Positions 1 to 11,435 of a stretch of DNA of 64,000 bases are shown here, piece after piece. A program made the translations under genes and the position numbers. A model generated the notes under the pieces. It was not told the origin of the DNA and ran no database searches. It saw only the letters and a program-made list of their open reading frames with translations. The DNA comes from Gammaproteobacteria bacterium (GTDB lineage: Bacteria; Pseudomonadota; Gammaproteobacteria; Enterobacterales; Alteromonadaceae), in assembly GCA_018222405.1 (NCBI GenBank), contig JAAFAI010000001.1, positions 1-64,000 on the forward strand, in the 5' to 3' direction. Every line of letters begins with the position of its first letter. The stretch's first letter is position 1.

Positions 1-10
1 CCCGTAGAAA

Positions 11-50
11 GATCGGTCAACCGATCAGTATAAATTTCTTAACTGATCGG
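11..50. repeat. Nested GATC-containing inverted repeats downstream of gyrB
   Basis: GATCGGT (11-17) pairs with ACCGATC (20-26) across a 2-base gap. Alternatively CCGATCAG (21-28) pairs with CTGATCGG (43-50). Read on the minus strand, the first hairpin is followed by TTTCT, so it may serve as a weak terminator for gyrB. Three GATC sites fall within 40 bases. Its function is inferred only from position and symmetry. Confidence 0.45.
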
Positions 51-101
51 CATTAGACATGTTTAGCCGGGCTTTTGTTTTATAGACTTAGCAACAACAA
101 C

Positions 102-2522
<2,421 letters not shown>

Positions 2523-2528
2523 TCAGTT

Positions 2529-3620
2529 TTACTCCTCGTTCACGTTGCAATGTTCCACGTGAAACAATTTTTTGTCTTTATATTTATTCACAAATTCAAG
2601 TTGTTCTTGTTCTATAGCAGTAACAAAAACCTGGGTCTGTGTTTCCAATAACCCATCGATGAACCGTTCTCTTTTTTCTGCATCCAGTTCGGCACCAATA
2701 TCATCAAGCAAAAATATGCTGTGCCTGCCGGTTTCCAGCGTAAATAGCTTCGTCTGAGCTAACTGTAATGCAGCAACTGCCATTCTTAACTGTCCGCGTG
2801 ACAACACTTCCTGGGCCTGGGTTTTATTCACCCTAAAGCGTAAATCCGCTTTGTGTGGACCAACAGAGGTGTATCCCACCTTTCTATCGTAAGGCAGCTT
2901 CTTATTTAAAGCCTGCGATAAATCGCTGTCTTTTTCCCAGCCCCTATAATACGAAATTTCAACGGAAAACTCAGGTAGAAATTGCATACATGTGCTTTCG
3001 AAAACAGGAATTAACCTATTGACGTATTCGCCGCGTAATGTATCTATACGCTCCCCTAGCACGATAATCTGCTGATCCCAATATCCGGTATCATTTTGGG
3101 CGGATTGTCCATTATAGTCCTTTAACAGCGCATTGCGATGCTTTAGTACCTTTCCGTAGTTTTTTATCAACTCTGAATAGGATTGTTCCACGTGGAACAA
3201 TCCCCAATCGCAAAAACGTCTTCTTTCTGAAGGCGAACCAATCACCAAATCGGTACTTTGCGGCGTAAACAATTGGATTGGCAGCAAACTCACCAGATCA
3301 CTGAGTCGCTTAAAATGCTCCCCATTTACACTGCACTTGAACTGCTCTGAATTTCCCCGAGACAAACCAATTTTGAATTGTTTACCGTCGTCATTCTGGC
3401 AACAAGCGAAAATCGTGAATGCATCGTTATCATGCTTAATAACAGATTGGTGTTTGGAGGTTCTGAATGAACGGCCATATCCCAGGTAATGAAGCGCCTC
3501 CAGAAGCGAGGATTTACCACTACCATTTTTACCTGTAATGATACTCAGCGATGGCGACGGACTGAATTGCACAGACTCGAAGTTTCTAAACTTAGTGAGC
3601 TGCACCTTATCCAAAATCAT
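2529..3620 (-). CDS. recF: DNA replication and repair protein RecF
   Basis: SMC-like ATPase that helps RecO and RecR load RecA at single-stranded gaps. The 363 residues are family length. Walker A GKNGSGKS is at 30-37, the ABC signature LSRGQ at 273-277, and Walker B ending LLDDIGAELD near 304-313. It follows dnaN after a 114-base spacer and is almost fused to gyrB. The peptide LFHVE occurs twice, at 141-145 and 352-356. Each copy is the translation of a ParB-site palindrome (3180-3203 and 2551-2566), so the coding sequence also carries segregation sites. The second copy sits in a C-terminal tail beyond the conserved core, which suggests the tail tolerates or was built around the DNA site (inference). 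Confidence 0.98.
   Translation of the reverse strand: MILDKVQLTKFRNFESVQFSPSPSLSIITGKNGSGKSSLLEALHYLGYGRSFRTSKHQSVIKHDNDAFTIFACCQNDDGKQFKIGLSRGNSEQFKCSVNGEHFKRLSDLVSLLPIQLFTPQSTDLVIGSPSERRRFCDWGLFHVEQSYSELIKNYGKVLKHRNALLKDYNGQSAQNDTGYWDQQIIVLGERIDTLRGEYVNRLIPVFESTCMQFLPEFSVEISYYRGWEKDSDLSQALNKKLPYDRKVGYTSVGPHKADLRFRVNKTQAQEVLSRGQLRMAVAALQLAQTKLFTLETGRHSIFLLDDIGAELDAEKRERFIDGLLETQTQVFVTAIEQEQLEFVNKYKDKKLFHVEHCNVNEE
2551..2566. promoter_or_regulatory. parS-like centromere site (3' end of recF)
   Basis: TGTTCCACGTGAAACA differs at one position from the widely conserved chromosomal parS palindrome TGTTTCACGTGAAACA bound by ParB. It lies in the recF reading frame and encodes part of LFHVEH near the C-terminus. 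parA and parB are encoded 14 kb away in this window, as expected for an origin-proximal site. Confidence 0.88.
3180..3203. promoter_or_regulatory. parS-like centromere site (middle of recF), 24-bp perfect palindrome
   Basis: The core TGTTCCACGTGGAACA (3184-3199) is a symmetric variant of the parS consensus. The dyad extends four bases further on each side, giving a perfect 24-bp palindrome. It encodes GLFHVEQS in RecF. Together with the site at 2551 it gives two ParB sites 633 bases apart. Confidence 0.85.
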
Positions 3621-3674
3621 AAAACAATACTTACGCTCTGAGTGAAGTAAAGACCGGGGATTAAATACAACAAA

Positions 3675-3694
3675 GCCGAATATCGAGATTCGGC
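3675..3694 (-). terminator. Hairpin between dnaN and recF
   Basis: GCCGAAT (3675-3681) and ATTCGGC (3688-3694) form a 7-bp stem with a 6-base loop. On the minus strand it is followed by TTTGTTG, so it may partly terminate or process the dnaA-dnaN message before recF. The T-tract is imperfect, so full termination is doubtful. Confidence 0.45.
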
Positions 3695-3734
3695 AATGTG
3701 TTCAAGGTTTACAAAAATGATGTGCTCACTACAC

Positions 3735-4838
3735 CTACAGGCGCATGGGCATAATAACGTACAGGGCGGCACCATCATCGGCGTCTTCGATAAGCGCACT
3801 GGAATTAGCATCCATGAGATTAATCTTAACGTTATTAGAATTAATTGAGTTCAGTACATCAATTAAGTAAGCAACGTTAAACCCTATCTCAAGGGAATCA
3901 CCCTGATAGTCGATATCAACAATTTCTTCGGCTTCTTCCTGCTCCGGGTTATTAGCCGTGATCTTTAATTCACCGGAAGAAATGTTTAAACGTACACCGC
4001 GGAACTTTTCATTCGATAAAATAGCAGCACGAGAGAAAGCATCTTTTAGTACATCTTTACTGGCCAGAATAATCTTGTCGCCGTCCTTAGGAAGTACACG
4101 ACGATAATCAGGGAAGCGACCATCAACCAACTTACTGGTAAAAATGAATTCAGTGGAGAACATGCGAATATGATTCGCGCCAATCTGAATTTTTAACAAC
4201 TTGTCATCGTCTTCAATCAGACGGGAAATTTCCAGCACACCTTTACGTGGAATAATAACCTGACGAGCTGGCAAGGTCGCCGACGTATAATCAAGTCGAC
4301 AAAGTGCTAAACGGTGACCATCGGTAGCAACGGTTCTTACCAGGTTTTCTTCGGTTTCAAGGGACATACCATTGAGATAATAGCGTACGTCCTGCTGTGC
4401 CATGGAAAAATGAACGCTGTCGATTAAGCGTTTAAGATTGGCACCAGATACTTCAAACTCAACTTCGCCTTCCCAGTCTTCGAGATTTGGGTAATCGCTT
4501 GCTGATAACGTTGAAAGTGTATAACGACCGCGACCAGCACGAATAATGGCTTTATTGCCATCGAGTGAAAAGTTGATTTCTGTACCATCAGACAAACCAC
4601 GACAAATATCAAAAAGCTTCTTAGCAGGTACGGTGATCTCACCTTCGGCAAAGTCCCCTTCCAGTTGTGTACTGGAAATTAACTCCACTTCTAAATCTGT
4701 ACCCGTTAACCAAAGTGCGCCTTCACTAACTTTTATTAAAACGTTAGATAGAATCGGCAGGGTGTGGCGTCTCTCTACTGCCCCGGATACTAGTTGTAAT
4801 GGTTGTAAAAAGTTTTCCCGGCTGATGGTAAAGTTCAT
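3735..4838 (-). CDS. dnaN: DNA polymerase III sliding clamp (beta subunit)
   Basis: Ring-shaped processivity clamp that tethers DNA polymerase III and other replication and repair proteins to DNA. The 367 residues match the family (366 in E. coli). The sequence runs from MNFTISRENFLQPLQLVSGAV through three clamp repeats to the characteristic C-terminus YVIMPMRL, which forms part of the hydrophobic partner-binding groove. It lies 31 bases downstream of dnaA and 114 bases upstream of recF, the standard order. No deviation from the family is visible. Confidence 0.99.
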   Translation of the reverse strand: MNFTISRENFLQPLQLVSGAVERRHTLPILSNVLIKVSEGALWLTGTDLEVELISSTQLEGDFAEGEITVPAKKLFDICRGLSDGTEINFSLDGNKAIIRAGRGRYTLSTLSASDYPNLEDWEGEVEFEVSGANLKRLIDSVHFSMAQQDVRYYLNGMSLETEENLVRTVATDGHRLALCRLDYTSATLPARQVIIPRKGVLEISRLIEDDDKLLKIQIGANHIRMFSTEFIFTSKLVDGRFPDYRRVLPKDGDKIILASKDVLKDAFSRAAILSNEKFRGVRLNISSGELKITANNPEQEEAEEIVDIDYQGDSLEIGFNVAYLIDVLNSINSNNVKINLMDANSSALIEDADDGAALYVIMPMRL

Positions 4839-4869
4839 CGAATTCTTTTCTCACCTGTGTTGGTTTCTG

Positions 4870-6393
4870 TTAAGAAGACAGTGTTCTTATCAAGTTCTTA
4901 TAGTCTTCTTTTATATCATGACTTTCTTCTTTTAGCTGCTCTATTTTGCGGCAGGCATGTAACACCGTAGTGTGGTCTCTGCCGCCAAACAGATTACCCA
5001 ACTCGGGCAAGCTATGATTCGTCAATTCCTTAGATAACGCCATGGCGACTTGTCTTGGCCTGGCAACACTGCGGCTGCGACGTTTAGACAGAATATCAGA
5101 TACCTTTATTTTATAATAATCTGCGACCGTTTTTTGAATATTATCCACCGTCACCAGCTTTTCCTGTAACGCGAGTAAGTCTCTCAATGCTTCACGCACA
5201 AAATCAATGGTGATTGGTCTGCCGGTAAAGTTTGCATTAGCAATAACGCGGTTTAATGCGCCTTCCAGTTCACGAACATTTGAGCGCAGACGCTTAGCAA
5301 TGAAAAACGCAACCTCGTTGGGCAGTTGGATACTATTCTCAGCAGCTTTACGCATCAGGATCGCCACCCGGGTTTCAAGTTCCGGTGGTTCAATTGCTAT
5401 GGTTAATCCCCAACCAAATCTCGACTTAAGCCGATCCTCTACCCCATCAATCTCTTTGGGATAACGGTCGGAAGTAAGAATGATTTGCTGATTACCTTCC
5501 AGTAACGCATTAAAGGTATGGAAAAATTCTTCCTGAGAACGCTCTTTATTGGCAAAGAACTGAATATCATCGATGAGTAACGCATCCACCGAACGATAAA
5601 AACGCTTGAAGTCTTCGATGGCATTATTTTGCAGCGCTTTAACCATGTCCTGCACAAAACGTTCGGAGTGCATATAAATGATCCTGGCATCCTGCTTGGT
5701 ATTGAGGATGCCGTTACCTACTGCGTGAAGTAAGTGAGTTTTACCTAAACCCGTGCCGCCATAGATAAACAAGGGGTTATAAGACCCACCGGGATTGTTA
5801 GCCACCTGACTCGCCGCCGCTCGGGCCAACTGATTAGATTTACCCTCGACAAAGTTATCAAACTGATAAGTAGGATTGATATTACTCTTGTGACTCACGC
5901 CTTCCGGAATAGGAATAACCTTATTGACCGTCTGCCCGGCAGGTGCCGATGAATTCACTCTGGCACTAAGTGGTGTCGGCGCCGGCGGTTTTTGCATCGC
6001 AGCACTGTTGTCACTGTTAAATGAGTTTGTTTGTTGAGGAGGCTGACTATAGTTACTGCCGGATGCAGGAAACGACGATCCTCGCGCCGATCCGCGGATC
6101 GGATCGCTGTCGACAACACCTGACGCCGGATTTGTCGCAGCCGGCGCAGCACGACGTTGAACCACCTCAAAGCGCAGCTGTGGCGCCTGTTGGCCGCCGC
6201 TGAACTCTACAAATAACTGATTGATCTTGTCACGGTATTTTTCACGAACCCAGTCCAAAATAAACCGATTCGGAGCATAAAGCGTTACAGCATCCTGATT
6301 TTGTTCTGATGTTAGTGGTCTTATCCACATAACAAACTGCTGTGTAGGGAGTTCCTGACGCAAACGCTCCAGGCACTGATTCCATAAAGACAT
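4870..6393 (-). CDS. dnaA: Chromosomal replication initiator protein DnaA
   Basis: AAA+ protein that binds DnaA boxes, melts oriC and recruits the DnaB helicase. At 507 residues it is about 40 longer than E. coli DnaA; the excess is in the low-complexity domain II (about residues 80-165, rich in Ala, Pro, Ser, Gln and Asn). Domain I starts [20 protein letters not shown]. Walker A GGTGLGKT is at 212-219, Walker B LLIDDIQF at 272-279, and the DNA-binding signature [10 protein letters not shown] at 471-480. The ATG at 6393 has GGAG 13 bases upstream. The upstream gap holds DnaA boxes and GATC sites, so autoregulation and methylation control are likely (inference from the E. coli model). Confidence 0.99.
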   Translation of the reverse strand: MSLWNQCLERLRQELPTQQFVMWIRPLTSEQNQDAVTLYAPNRFILDWVREKYRDKINQLFVEFSGGQQAPQLRFEVVQRRAAPAATNPASGVVDSDPIRGSARGSSFPASGSNYSQPPQQTNSFNSDNSAAMQKPPAPTPLSARVNSSAPAGQTVNKVIPIPEGVSHKSNINPTYQFDNFVEGKSNQLARAAASQVANNPGGSYNPLFIYGGTGLGKTHLLHAVGNGILNTKQDARIIYMHSERFVQDMVKALQNNAIEDFKRFYRSVDALLIDDIQFFANKERSQEEFFHTFNALLEGNQQIILTSDRYPKEIDGVEDRLKSRFGWGLTIAIEPPELETRVAILMRKAAENSIQLPNEVAFFIAKRLRSNVRELEGALNRVIANANFTGRPITIDFVREALRDLLALQEKLVTVDNIQKTVADYYKIKVSDILSKRRSRSVARPRQVAMALSKELTNHSLPELGNLFGGRDHTTVLHACRKIEQLKEESHDIKEDYKNLIRTLSS

Positions 6394-6528
6394 ATTATTA
6401 TTATGCTCCGTTCTGGCTCTAGGCCTTATTTTTATTGTTATTATCGTTATTTTCAGTTTTGTTTAAATACTGCGGGTCGCATCGACTAAAGAACAGGTGA
6501 AATGTGAGTAAACTGGTGATGTCACGCT

Positions 6529-6784
6529 GATCGATTAACTAGCTTGTGGATTATCTTACTTATTCGATCCAAAGTAAATCCGGATCAGCAAAAAACCGCA
6601 ACACAAAACCTTTAATTTTATGTTTATAAAAGAAAAAATTTCAAATAAAGTTCAGATCGTACAGTTATGATCGAGGATCCTGTATAGGCGATCAGTAGCC
6701 GATCGTGTGCTTGACAAGACCTCAATTTGGTGGATCGACGACAAATCTGTGGATAAATTGTATTGACAAAAATAATTATTCACA
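6529..6784. promoter_or_regulatory. DnaA-box and GATC cluster in the dnaA-rpmH gap
   Basis: The 570-base gap 6394-6963 has no gene. It contains exact TTATNCACA-type DnaA boxes at 6748-6756 (TGTGGATAA) and 6776-6784 (TTATTCACA), and a one-mismatch box at 6545-6553. Nine GATC sites start at 6529, 6566, 6583, 6655, 6669, 6676, 6690, 6701 and 6733, against about one expected by chance; another is at 6872. A/T-rich tracts surround it (6420-6475, 6600-6650). It could be the DnaA/SeqA-controlled dnaA promoter region, a secondary or ancestral origin, or both. In pseudomonads the functional origin lies in this gap. Confidence 0.75.
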
Positions 6785-6854
6785 GTCGGTGAAATTTTTA
6801 TTCGTGATACAGCAACAAAATTAAGATTATTAAGTGGGTTAACGGGCTTTTTGA

Positions 6855-6883
6855 TTGACAATGGCCCAAGAGATCTCTAGAAT
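6855..6883 (+). promoter_or_regulatory. Sigma-70 promoter for rpmH-rnpA
   Basis: A perfect -35 TTGACA (6855-6860), a 17-base spacer and -10 TAGAAT (6878-6883) lie 81 bases before the rpmH start. A GATC at 6872 sits in the spacer, so methylation state could affect it (speculative). Confidence 0.8.
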
Positions 6884-6963
6884 TCAGCGTCCTTTTGTAG
6901 CACGCCTATTATTTGGGCAGTTACAATAAGTATGTTTAACCACGTAAAAGTGAGACTTTGGTC

Positions 6964-7098
6964 ATGAAAAGAACGTTTCAACCGAGTAACCTAAAGCGTA
7001 AACGCTCTCACGGTTTCCGTGCTCGTATGGCGACTAAAAACGGTCGTAAAGTACTAGCCGCTCGCCGTGCAAAGGGTCGTGCTCGCCTTTCTGCTTAA
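6964..7098 (+). CDS. rpmH: 50S ribosomal protein L34
   Basis: Small, very basic protein of the large ribosomal subunit. The 44 residues begin [20 protein letters not shown] and end [11 protein letters not shown], the standard L34 sequence. A strong promoter lies upstream at 6855-6883, and rnpA follows 15 bases after the stop, the near-universal rpmH-rnpA pairing. The gene is transcribed divergently from dnaA across the DnaA-box cluster, so its expression could be linked to origin activity by position. Confidence 0.98.
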   Translation: MKRTFQPSNLKRKRSHGFRARMATKNGRKVLAARRAKGRARLSA

Positions 7099-7113
7099 TG
7101 GTATTTACCAAAA

Positions 7114-7473
7114 GTGGGCGAAAACCAGTTTTCCCGGGAGTTAAGGCTTCTTACTCCCTCCCACTTTACCTATGTTTTCGATAAAGCAATTCCTGCAGTA
7201 TCACCGTATTTTACGGTTCTTGCCAGACATAATCAGTTAACTCATCCCCGTATTGGCATCACCTTAGCCAAAAAACGTATTCGCAAAGCTAATCAGCGCA
7301 ATCGCATAAAACGTTTAATTCGCGAGAGCTTTCGTCATCGCGCACAGCTACTCCCCGGTATCGATATTATTGTGGTAGGCAAAACCGGCGCCGATGAATT
7401 GTCGAATGAAGAAGTCTTTGTCACGTTGGAAAAGTTATGGAAAAAGCTCGAAAAGCGCTGCACTACGGGCTAA
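7114..7473 (+). CDS. rnpA: Ribonuclease P protein component
   Basis: Protein cofactor of RNase P; it binds the RNA subunit and the tRNA precursor leader. It has 119 residues with the basic signature [14 protein letters not shown] at about 61-74. The start must be the GTG at 7114, because an in-frame TAA occurs at 7096 (the rpmH stop) and no ATG lies between. No clear Shine-Dalgarno sequence is seen, so translation probably depends on coupling to rpmH. A GTG start for rnpA is common in this group. Its 3' end overlaps yidD by 37 bases. Confidence 0.96.
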   Translation: MGENQFSRELRLLTPSHFTYVFDKAIPAVSPYFTVLARHNQLTHPRIGITLAKKRIRKANQRNRIKRLIRESFRHRAQLLPGIDIIVVGKTGADELSNEEVFVTLEKLWKKLEKRCTTG

Positions 7474-7709
7474 TCGCGCTGCCACTGGGACTCATATACT
7501 TTTACCGGTTATTTATTTCGCCGGTGCTTGGACAGCGTTGTCGCTTTCACCCAAGCTGCTCAGTTTATGCGTTAAATGCATTTAAATCGCACGGATTGTT
7601 AATTGGCGGTTGGTTATCTATCAAACGCATATTAAAATGCCACCCTTTGCACTCTGGCGGATACGATCCGGTACCCGAAAACAAACAAGACAATAAACAC
7701 TCAAATTAA
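7437..7709 (+). CDS. yidD: Membrane protein insertion efficiency factor YidD
   Basis: Small membrane-associated protein that assists YidC-dependent insertion. It has 90 residues with an N-terminal hydrophobic amphipathic segment and the family motif [11 protein letters not shown] followed by a conserved HG and [22 protein letters not shown]. It starts inside the rnpA reading frame, which is the usual rnpA-yidD overlap, and precedes yidC by 11 bases. The context rpmH-rnpA-yidD-yidC is canonical. Confidence 0.96.
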   Translation: MEKARKALHYGLIALPLGLIYFYRLFISPVLGQRCRFHPSCSVYALNAFKSHGLLIGGWLSIKRILKCHPLHSGGYDPVPENKQDNKHSN

Positions 7710-7720
7710 AAGAGACCAGT

Positions 7721-9385
7721 ATGGAATCGCAACGAAGTATTCTGATTATTGCCATCGCATTTATCAGCTTTTTACTCTGGCAAAAGTGGCATGAGGCCTA
7801 CGGACCGCAGCCAGTTCAACCAGTAACCCAGGAAGCGGCAGACAGTGTACCGGCCGGTGTACCCTCAGCTTCATCTGTCCCCGCCAGCAATGGCACTGAC
7901 GAAGATGTGCCTGTAGCAGTAAGCGAAACATTGCCGCAGGCAACAGCCAGCAACAATACTCAGCAGACGATTTCAGTAGTAACCGATACACTGAATCTGA
8001 CGATTAGTTTGGTAGGTGGTGACGTTATTCACGCCGACCTGGTTAAGTTTCCGGTTACTCAGGGCTCAGACGAACCTTATAGCTTACTGCGCGCTGGTAA
8101 CGGATTATATGTTGCCCAAAGCGGACTGGTAGGCGCGAATGGTCCCGATGGCAGCTCACAAGGCAGACCCTTATATCAGGCCCAGGCAGATTCATACGAA
8201 TTAAACGGTGACACGCTCAGTGTGCCATTAACCTGGTCGAGCAATGACGGAATCAGCATTACCAAAACCTTCACATTCACCCGTGGACACAACGATGTGG
8301 ATGTAAGCTATGCGATTACCAATAATTCCGGTCAGACTGCGCAGTTCCAACAATATGCCCAGCTTAAGCAAACCACTGCTGAACAGGAAGGCGGTAATAT
8401 GTTTATGCCGACCTACCGTGGCGCGGCTTACGGTACAGCAGACGATCGTTACAACAAATACACCTTTGGTGATATCGAGGATGACCCACTGCGTATCACC
8501 ACCACAGGTGGTTGGGTAAGTATGCTGGAGCACTACTTCATTTCAGCCTGGGTGCCGTCTCAAACCGAAACCAATTCGCTGTACAGCCGTATGGTTGCTA
8601 ATCAGTACGCGATTGTTGGCTACACCGGCGAACCAACCTCAGTAGAAACCGGCCAGGCCATCGAGTTAAACAGCACCCTTTATCTGGGACCCAAGGATCA
8701 GGATAAACTGGCTACGCTGGCAAAAGGCTTAGACCTGACCGTGGACTACGGCATTTTATGGTGGATTTCGCAGCCACTGTTCGCCCTGCTTAAATTCCTG
8801 CATAGCCTGGTAGGTAACTGGGGTGTGGCCATCATCCTGATTACAATTATTGTTAAAGGTGCCATGTACTGGCTGACTAAGAAGCAATACGAATCCATGG
8901 CTAAGATGCGTAATCTGGCGCCGAAGATGCAGCAACTGAAAGACCGTTACGGCGACGACCGTCAAAAGATGTCTCAAGCCATGATGGAGCTGTACAAGAA
9001 GGAAAAAGTTAACCCTATGGGTGGCTGCTTCCCACTGTTACTGCAAATGCCTATCTTCCTGGCACTGTACTGGGTACTGCTGGAGAGTGTGGAATTACGC
9101 CATGCTGACTTTATTCTGTGGATTACCGATTTGTCGGTGATGGACCCTTATTTTGTACTGCCTGTATTAACCGGTGCCAGCATGTGGATGCTACAGAAAC
9201 TGCAACCCACTACCATGACCGATCCGATGCAACAAAAAATCATGCAGTGGATGCCGGTTGCCATGAGTGTATTCTTCATTTGGTTCCCGGCCGGTCTGGT
9301 ACTTTACTGGTTTATCAGTAACGTGATTACCCTGGTCCAGGCGAAAATGATTTACGCCTCCATGGAAAAGCGTGGCATTAAGTAA
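7721..9385 (+). CDS. yidC: Membrane protein insertase YidC
   Basis: Inner-membrane insertase acting alone or with SecYEG, for example for the F0 c subunit encoded downstream in this window. The 554 residues show an N-terminal membrane segment (about 5-20), a Pro/Ala/Ser-rich linker (about 30-75), a large periplasmic beta-domain (about 80-340), and the conserved C-terminal multi-pass core. That core includes the NWGVAIILITIIVKGAMYWLT region with its hydrophilic-groove environment and the motif MGGCFPLLLQMPIFLALYW. It is the last gene before a strong terminator at 9410. No anomalies seen. Confidence 0.98.
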   Translation: MESQRSILIIAIAFISFLLWQKWHEAYGPQPVQPVTQEAADSVPAGVPSASSVPASNGTDEDVPVAVSETLPQATASNNTQQTISVVTDTLNLTISLVGGDVIHADLVKFPVTQGSDEPYSLLRAGNGLYVAQSGLVGANGPDGSSQGRPLYQAQADSYELNGDTLSVPLTWSSNDGISITKTFTFTRGHNDVDVSYAITNNSGQTAQFQQYAQLKQTTAEQEGGNMFMPTYRGAAYGTADDRYNKYTFGDIEDDPLRITTTGGWVSMLEHYFISAWVPSQTETNSLYSRMVANQYAIVGYTGEPTSVETGQAIELNSTLYLGPKDQDKLATLAKGLDLTVDYGILWWISQPLFALLKFLHSLVGNWGVAIILITIIVKGAMYWLTKKQYESMAKMRNLAPKMQQLKDRYGDDRQKMSQAMMELYKKEKVNPMGGCFPLLLQMPIFLALYWVLLESVELRHADFILWITDLSVMDPYFVLPVLTGASMWMLQKLQPTTMTDPMQQKIMQWMPVAMSVFFIWFPAGLVLYWFISNVITLVQAKMIYASMEKRGIK

Positions 9386-9409
9386 ATAAAGAATCCCAAT
9401 AAACTACTT

Positions 9410-9434
9410 AAAGCCCGCATTCATGCGGGCTTTT
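9410..9434 (+). terminator. Intrinsic terminator after yidC
   Basis: AAAGCCCGCAT (9410-9420) and ATGCGGGCTTT (9423-9433) form an 11-bp perfect arm pair, continuing into a T-run. It ends the rpmH-yidC unit 25 bases after the yidC stop. Being A-flanked on the other side, it can act in both directions. Confidence 0.9.
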
Positions 9435-9455
9435 GTTAACAGGAGAGCAGTCAGC

Positions 9456-9938
9456 ATGCCTTCATTTGATATTGTGTCAGAAATAAACATGGAAGAAGTC
9501 CGCAATGCCACGGAAAATGCTAACCGTGAATTGTCGACTCGCTTTGATTTTCGTGGCGTAGAAGCCAGCTTCGAATACAAAGACAAAACCGTGGTAATGG
9601 CCGCCCAGGCCGAATTCCAGCTTCAACAAATGGAATCGATGTTCCGTAATGCCTGTGCCAAACGTAATCTGGATACCTCAGCCATCGACTGTAAACCGCA
9701 TACTGTCACCGGCAAAAACTATCGTCAGATAATTGCGTTTAAAGAAGGCATTGAACAGGCTGTCGCCAAGAAGATTGTTAAACTGGTCAAAGATGCCAAA
9801 ATTAAAGTACAAACGGCTATCCAGGGCGACCAGTTACGGGTTACCGGAAAAAAGCGTGACGACCTGCAACAAGTGATGCAACTGGTTAAACAGGCAGAGT
9901 TAGGTCAGCCATTTCAATTTAATAATTTCCGCGACTAG
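9456..9938 (+). CDS. yajQ: YajQ family nucleotide-binding protein
   Basis: Small cytosolic protein of the UPF0234/YajQ family, which has two RRM-like folds. Members bind nucleotides or nucleic acid, and some bind cyclic di-GMP (family knowledge). The 160 residues begin [18 protein letters not shown] and end with [13 protein letters not shown]-like residues typical of the family. The start at 9456 has AGGAG 10 bases upstream; an in-frame extension to 9423 would begin inside the terminator and is not used. It lies 9 bases before mnmE, so they are probably co-transcribed. Cyclic di-GMP binding here is not demonstrated. Confidence 0.95.
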   Translation: MPSFDIVSEINMEEVRNATENANRELSTRFDFRGVEASFEYKDKTVVMAAQAEFQLQQMESMFRNACAKRNLDTSAIDCKPHTVTGKNYRQIIAFKEGIEQAVAKKIVKLVKDAKIKVQTAIQGDQLRVTGKKRDDLQQVMQLVKQAELGQPFQFNNFRD

Positions 9939-9947
9939 AGCAAAGTT

Positions 9948-11330
9948 ATGACTATCAGCCACACCGACACCATCGTTGCACAAGCTACCCCGCCCGGGCG
10001 AGGTGGTGTTGGCATAGTGCGGGTATCCGGCCCCCAGGCGTTAAAAGTGGCTGAAAACATATTACGCATCCCGCTATCGCCCCGTCAGGCAACTTACACC
10101 GATTTTTACAATGCCTTGGGTGAAATCATCGATCAGGGCATTGCTATTTATTTCAAAAACCCACACTCCTTTACCGGTGAAGATGTGGTGGAGTTTCAGG
10201 GTCATGGCGGGCCGGTCATTATTGATATGCTGCTGGAAGCCATTTTAGCAGTCCCCAATGTCAGACTGGCGCGGCCAGGGGAATTTAGCGAACAGGCTTT
10301 TTTAAACGACAAACTGGATTTAGCCCAGGCTGAAGCCATTGCCGACCTGATAGATGCCAGCTCCCAACAAGCCGCGAAAAGTGCATTACGCTCATTACAG
10401 GGCGAGTTTTCAGAACAAATCAATACCCTTAGCGAAGCGATTATTCATTTACGGATGTATGTGGAAGCCGCTATCGACTTCCCGGATGAAGAGATCGACT
10501 TTTTATCCGATGGCAAAGTGAGTAATGACCTCACCGCCATTCTGGAGCAAGTTGGTAAGGTTCGCAGCCAGGCAAAACAAGGTACGCTGTTACGGGAAGG
10601 CATGCAGGTGGTTATTGCCGGTAAACCCAATGCCGGTAAATCTAGCCTGCTTAACGCACTGGCCGGCCGAGAGAGCGCCATCGTAACCGATATCGCAGGG
10701 ACTACCAGGGATGTACTGAAAGAACACATTCACATTAACGGTATGCCGCTGCATATTATCGATACTGCCGGTTTGCGAGAGAGCCCGGATAAAGTAGAAC
10801 AAATTGGTATTGCCCGCGCCTGGGACGCGATTAATCAGGCCGATCGGGTATTGTTTGTGGTTGACAGCACCGAATCAGACAGTATCGACCCGTACCTTAT
10901 CTGGCCCGAGTTTATGCAACAGCTGCCCGCTGGCATGCCGGTAACGGTTATTCGCAATAAAGTTGATAAAACCGGCGATGAAATCCGTCTGCATCAGGTT
11001 GAGTCGGCCCACGGTGCATTTACCACCATTGCCCTATCGGCCTGTACCGGTGCCGGTGTGGAGGTGTTAAAAGATCATCTGGCAGCCAGTATTGGCCTGG
11101 ACACCACCACTGAAGGTCAGTTTATCGCCCGCCGCCGACACATGGATGCCATTGATACCGCGCTGGCGCACCTGGAAACCGGCGAACAGCAACTGAACGA
11201 CAACCTGGCCGGCGAATTACTGGCGGAAGAATTACGCCTCGCCCATCAGGCACTCACCGAAATCACCGGCGAATTTACCTCCGACGATCTGCTCGGTCGT
11301 ATCTTTTCCTCGTTCTGTATCGGCAAGTAA
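9948..11330 (+). CDS. mnmE: tRNA uridine-5-carboxymethylaminomethyl modification GTPase MnmE
   Basis: GTPase that, with MnmG, installs the cmnm5 group on wobble uridine 34 of certain tRNAs. The 460 residues start with the formyl-THF-binding N-domain ([21 protein letters not shown]). The G-domain follows with G1 GKPNAGKSS near 225-233, DTAGLRES, and NKVD. The protein ends with the invariant FCIGK, whose Cys is conserved in the family. Its partner mnmG lies 2.8 kb downstream, across oriC. It is a single-copy housekeeping gene with no anomaly. Confidence 0.98.
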   Translation: MTISHTDTIVAQATPPGRGGVGIVRVSGPQALKVAENILRIPLSPRQATYTDFYNALGEIIDQGIAIYFKNPHSFTGEDVVEFQGHGGPVIIDMLLEAILAVPNVRLARPGEFSEQAFLNDKLDLAQAEAIADLIDASSQQAAKSALRSLQGEFSEQINTLSEAIIHLRMYVEAAIDFPDEEIDFLSDGKVSNDLTAILEQVGKVRSQAKQGTLLREGMQVVIAGKPNAGKSSLLNALAGRESAIVTDIAGTTRDVLKEHIHINGMPLHIIDTAGLRESPDKVEQIGIARAWDAINQADRVLFVVDSTESDSIDPYLIWPEFMQQLPAGMPVTVIRNKVDKTGDEIRLHQVESAHGAFTTIALSACTGAGVEVLKDHLAASIGLDTTTEGQFIARRRHMDAIDTALAHLETGEQQLNDNLAGELLAEELRLAHQALTEITGEFTSDDLLGRIFSSFCIGK

Positions 11331-11381
11331 CCGGCGGCTTTCAACCTGCCCCGACTAAACATATTCCCTGACGGTTATTAT

Positions 11382-11390
11382 TGTTATAAT
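11382..11390 (+). promoter_or_regulatory. Extended -10 promoter before mioC
   Basis: TGTTATAAT is a perfect extended -10 (TGnTATAAT) located 45 bases before the mioC start. No good -35 is seen, which fits an extended -10 promoter. It would drive mioC-dnaT-dnaC toward oriC. No DnaA box overlaps it, unlike the E. coli mioC promoter. Confidence 0.6.
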
Positions 11391-11435
11391 GCCGCCACTT
11401 TAAGCATAACTGCCACATGGTTTATCCGGAGTAAT

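Noticed and set aside
6711-6716. Additional promoter starting TTGACA in the dnaA-rpmH gap
   Set aside because: No -10 at 16-18 bases; the better match is TTGACA at 6855.
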